This document shows, one piece after another, positions 61,404 through 64,000 of a stretch of DNA of 64,000 nt. A program made the translations under genes and the position numbers. Every line of letters starts with the position of its first letter. Position 1 is the stretch's first letter. The stretch covers positions 121,880-185,879 of the forward strand of contig NZ_QFRJ01000008.1 in assembly GCF_003143775.1 (NCBI RefSeq). The letters are read 5' to 3'. This DNA is from Brumimicrobium oceani (GTDB lineage: Bacteria > Bacteroidota > Bacteroidia > Flavobacteriales_D > Crocinitomicaceae). Below the pieces are notes generated by a model, which was given only the letters and a program-made list of their open reading frames with translations, was not told where the DNA came from and searched no databases.

Positions 61404-61715
61404 TTATTCTTCTTCATTTTCTTCTTCGACTTTGTATTTTTCGACTGCATTTTTAAACATTGAATCGCACTCATCTTTAAAGACGTTTTTATTTTCTACT
61501 AATTCCGAAAACTTTTCGTGAATGCTTTTATAAACAATTTGATGGGCTTTATGTCCAATATTCTCTTCTAAATATTCATCCATTTCAAACTCTTCAGATA
61601 CTGCCTTGTTTAAAAGAAACATTAAATCTTCTTTAGATATTTTGTCAATCTCTGCCCATTGACTTGAAGGTGTCAAATAATGACCTTTATTATTTTCAAT
61701 TTTTAAGTATTTCAT
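61404..61715 (-). CDS. Small acidic protein overlapping the PHP-ATPase gene
   Basis: Encodes 103 aa, overlapping the end of the upstream gene by 20 bp, so translation is coupled. It begins MKYLKIENNKGHYLTPSSQW, then EIDKISKEDLMFLLNKAVSEE and a helical, strongly acidic C-terminus (KYKVEEENEEE). No known fold is evident to me. As a small partner of a PHP-ATPase it could be a regulator or co-factor of the pair. Confidence 0.6.
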   Translation of the reverse strand: MKYLKIENNKGHYLTPSSQWAEIDKISKEDLMFLLNKAVSEEFEMDEYLEENIGHKAHQIVYKSIHEKFSELVENKNVFKDECDSMFKNAVEKYKVEEENEEE

Positions 61716-63720
61716 AAGTTTCGTTTCTTCTTCTTTCGTATTCGTCTTGTCCAGCTTCCAAACAATTTAGTAAAATTTCAAAATTGTCTATAGCTTCTTT
61801 TCCGTTAATTGATTTAAGCTGTTTGTCAGATGGAAAACCTGAAAATGTCTTATATACAATTTCTCCATTTTCAAATTCTCTTTTAGTGCAAGCGACAAAG
61901 TGAGGCTTTATAGAAGCTCCTACTGTACTATTGTGAGTTACAATAATTACAGGAATTGTTTTAGAAATATCTCTTAAAAGTGCATTTACTTCGTTTTTTA
62001 AAAAGATGTTATCAAATGATGATTCTGGTTCATCTATTAAAAGCATATTATGTTTTAGGGCGTCATTGATTTCGTGTAAAAGATTAAATTCTGACCTTTC
62101 TCCACCAGAAACTGGAAATCCAATTTTATTGAGTGTTTTATATTCTATGTCAACGAAATATTTATAAAGTTCGGTATCTTCTATTTCTGCTTTTTTCAGA
62201 GCTAATAAGTATGAAAATGGTTTTTGATATTTTGAATAAGCATTGACTAATGAAGTTTGTCTAATACAAACTTTTTTCAAATGCGAAGCATTTGAAAATC
62301 TTTTTGTTGAAGCAACAATTTTAAACCCTCTTATCTCTTTTCTGTCAATTTCTCTTTCAATTTTGAGATTGTTAACTATATCTACAAACGTTTTAACTTT
62401 CTCATTTTCGATTAAAATTCTGTAAAAATCGGCATCAGAAGGAACTGATGATGAAGTTCTAAATCGAAGTTCGTCTTTTACTTTTGAAATCAGATTATTT
62501 ACCCATTCTTTCTTTAAGTTAGCTTCTTGAATTTGAAGGAACTCTTTCATCAAGTCAATTTCTAAAGCTTCCAGAGTTTCAAATTCAATATGCTTATTAA
62601 TTATAGGCTTGTATTCAGTATTTTCTTTTAAGGTTTTAGTAGCATCTATGAGCTTTTTAAGACCTACTATATCTTTTGTACCAAAGTGGTTTTCGCTGAA
62701 AAGTTTCGTATTTGAATAAGCATCTGCTTTTTCATTGTCTGATGCAAACTTTAATAACGAATTTAAATAAGCTTCAATGTCATTTTCATTCTGTTTTAGG
62801 TCAATATTTTTTACAGAGTCAACAACTTTTTTATATTCTTTCAGATAATCTTCTGAAACTGTGCTATGTCTTCTTGATAATAGTTCGTCAAACTTTTGAG
62901 CATCATTCTGCAATAGAGAAAATTGCTTTATATATTTAATATTTTCGTGAGTATTGTAGATTTTGTTTAGCGTTACAGTTTTACCAGTTGAGCGTTCTCC
63001 TAATATTACATTTAGACCTGTTGAAAGCATTAAACCTTCTGCTGTAGCCTGAAAAAACTCATTGCCTTCTTCTTTTGTTAAGAAAACTTTTTGCTTGTCG
63101 GTTAAGCACGATTTAATTCCAGATAAGGTGATTTCTTCAAGGTCAATCCAAGTTTGTTGAGTTGAAAAATTTTCCATTTCAGCAAAATACCTTGAATCAC
63201 TAAATATTACTGGCACTAAACTTTCGGTATCTTTGATGCAGCTTTTAAATTTTTTATAACTCGATACTTCTCCAGCAGTAATTAAAGTGTCAATTTGGTC
63301 AATTACCTCTGACTTTATTATTGGTCTTTTGTGATAATGAGGAATTAGTAAATACTTGTCAAGAGTTGGGAAAATTTCTTTGAATTGCTCCAAACTAATA
63401 TCGTCATCTTTAGTATTTATTAATTTGCTTACTCGCTCACACTTTTTTGAAAAATCATTTATTTCTGCAATATCTGTATTGTCAGCAATTAGAAGCAAGT
63501 GTCCTCTTTCAAGGTCAATTTCTATGCCTGGGAAAACCACAATTCCCAATGCTTCCTTTATAATGTTGTACTGGTTGAAGTCAAATTTATTGTGGTTTGT
63601 TATTGCGATACAATCAATTTCAAGTTTATCAACATACTCCTTTAACTTTGAAAGGTCAAATTCAAAATCATAGTCACTGACAGTCGAAATTGTATGAATA
63701 TGTAAATCAATTTTCTTCAT
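61696..63720 (-). CDS. PHP phosphoesterase-AAA/SMC-like ATPase fusion (TrlF-like)
   Basis: Encodes 674 aa. Residues about 1-215 form a PHP domain: KIDLHIHTIST (metal-binding HxH), DCIAITNHNKFDF, VVFPGIEIDLERGHLL. Then an ABC/SMC-type ATPase: Walker A NVILGERSTGKTVTLN (about 235-250), helical coiled-coil insert, signature-like FPVSGGERSEFNLL, Walker B HNMLLIDEPESSFDN and VIIVTHNSTVGAS. This matches PHP-ATPase proteins (TrlF type) found in defence islands, where the PHP part is expected to hydrolyse a phosphoester and the ATPase to sense the trigger. It is next to a type I R-M operon. Substrate and trigger are unknown. Confidence 0.85.
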   Translation of the reverse strand: MKKIDLHIHTISTVSDYDFEFDLSKLKEYVDKLEIDCIAITNHNKFDFNQYNIIKEALGIVVFPGIEIDLERGHLLLIADNTDIAEINDFSKKCERVSKLINTKDDDISLEQFKEIFPTLDKYLLIPHYHKRPIIKSEVIDQIDTLITAGEVSSYKKFKSCIKDTESLVPVIFSDSRYFAEMENFSTQQTWIDLEEITLSGIKSCLTDKQKVFLTKEEGNEFFQATAEGLMLSTGLNVILGERSTGKTVTLNKIYNTHENIKYIKQFSLLQNDAQKFDELLSRRHSTVSEDYLKEYKKVVDSVKNIDLKQNENDIEAYLNSLLKFASDNEKADAYSNTKLFSENHFGTKDIVGLKKLIDATKTLKENTEYKPIINKHIEFETLEALEIDLMKEFLQIQEANLKKEWVNNLISKVKDELRFRTSSSVPSDADFYRILIENEKVKTFVDIVNNLKIEREIDRKEIRGFKIVASTKRFSNASHLKKVCIRQTSLVNAYSKYQKPFSYLLALKKAEIEDTELYKYFVDIEYKTLNKIGFPVSGGERSEFNLLHEINDALKHNMLLIDEPESSFDNIFLKNEVNALLRDISKTIPVIIVTHNSTVGASIKPHFVACTKREFENGEIVYKTFSGFPSDKQLKSINGKEAIDNFEILLNCLEAGQDEYERRRNETYEILKN

Positions 63721-63857
63721 CGATTGGGTCTCGTTTTAATTACCGCCAACAGGTGGCTATACGCAATTGTGCATATCCCACCTATATTTCTACCCAAATC
63801 TAACAAAAATCCTCACCAATCCCACCTCCAAAACATCACAAACTCAACTAAATTATT

Positions 63858-63998
63858 TCAACCCCTTACCTTTCTAAGTTTATAAAAGCCATAAATCATG
63901 AAAACTACACAAAACAAAACAGCTCCTAATTTTTGAAAATTAAGTTGGCTAATTATTTTTTCTCGATCAACTAAACTTTTTTCATTGAAAACGATATC
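63858..63998 (-). CDS. C-terminal end of a membrane protein cut by the window edge
   Basis: On the minus strand a frame open from the right edge gives DIVFNEKSLVDREKIISQLN, then a hydrophobic segment (GAVLFCVVFMIYGFYKL) and KVRG before TGA at 63858-63860. About 46 codons are visible. One membrane helix close to the C-terminus is the only feature. It cannot be identified from this fragment. Confidence 0.4.
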   Translation of the reverse strand, partial: DIVFNEKSLVDREKIISQLNFQKLGAVLFCVVFMIYGFYKLRKVRG

Positions 63999-64000
63999 GT

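Overview
The window is AT-rich chromosomal DNA from a member of the Bacteroidota, most likely order Flavobacteriales (the gene content resembles Crocinitomicaceae/Fluviicola-like bacteria, but I cannot fix the genus). Supporting signs are two type IX secretion (T9SS type B, CHU_C-type) sorting-domain proteins, a DUF4837 lipoprotein, the TonB receptor style, HYC_CC_PP and GDCCVxC family proteins, and promoters of the Bacteroidetes type (TTTG ... TAnnTTTG). No rRNA gene, complete tRNA gene or CRISPR array was found.

Left part (1-33.8 kb), core-like. A 5'-truncated GH3-family gene, two unknown envelope proteins and a D-Ala-D-Ala carboxypeptidase are followed by an exopolysaccharide/O-antigen type operon (asnB-like amidotransferase, glycosyltransferase, Wza-like export lipoprotein, Wzc-like tyrosine kinase, rfbC, WecA/MraY-like initiating transferase). 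Then come a lytic transglycosylase, uvrA, a LOG-family protein, a META-domain lipoprotein, an outer-membrane/OmpA pair, a tandemly duplicated divergent pair (T9SS-B protein plus a small secreted protein, 21.4-27.2 kb), a BaiN-like flavoprotein, a 0.7-kb array of ~110-bp intergenic repeats, tatA, gatA, a LysM transglycosylase and a DUF4837 lipoprotein.

Right part (34 kb to the end), accessory. It begins at what looks like the 3' end of a tRNA-Gln gene with its terminator, flanked by repeated integrase-arm-like motifs, so I read it as a genomic island. It carries a CusABC-like copper/silver RND efflux operon, small copper-associated proteins, and an unknown four-gene module (43.2-44.8 kb, the last gene frameshifted). 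Two integron-cassette-like units follow (a GNAT acetyltransferase; an ArsR-MerTP-GDCCVxC metal unit), with long attC-like hairpins. A Fur-like regulator, a TonB receptor and a CDF-type transporter come next. The rest is a type I restriction-modification operon (hsdM, 76-aa ORF, ORF6N/PLD-like gene, hsdS, ten 147-bp repeats, hsdR), IS66 and MORN-like gene remnants, and a PHP-ATPase gene with a small overlapping partner that may be an antiphage module.

The least explained signals are: (1) the ORF6N gene and the in-frame upstream ORF inside the R-M operon, which contain seven palindromes all in the same reading frame; (2) the attC-like cassettes without a visible integrase; (3) the 147-bp hairpin-bearing array between hsdS and hsdR; and (4) the PHP-ATPase pair.
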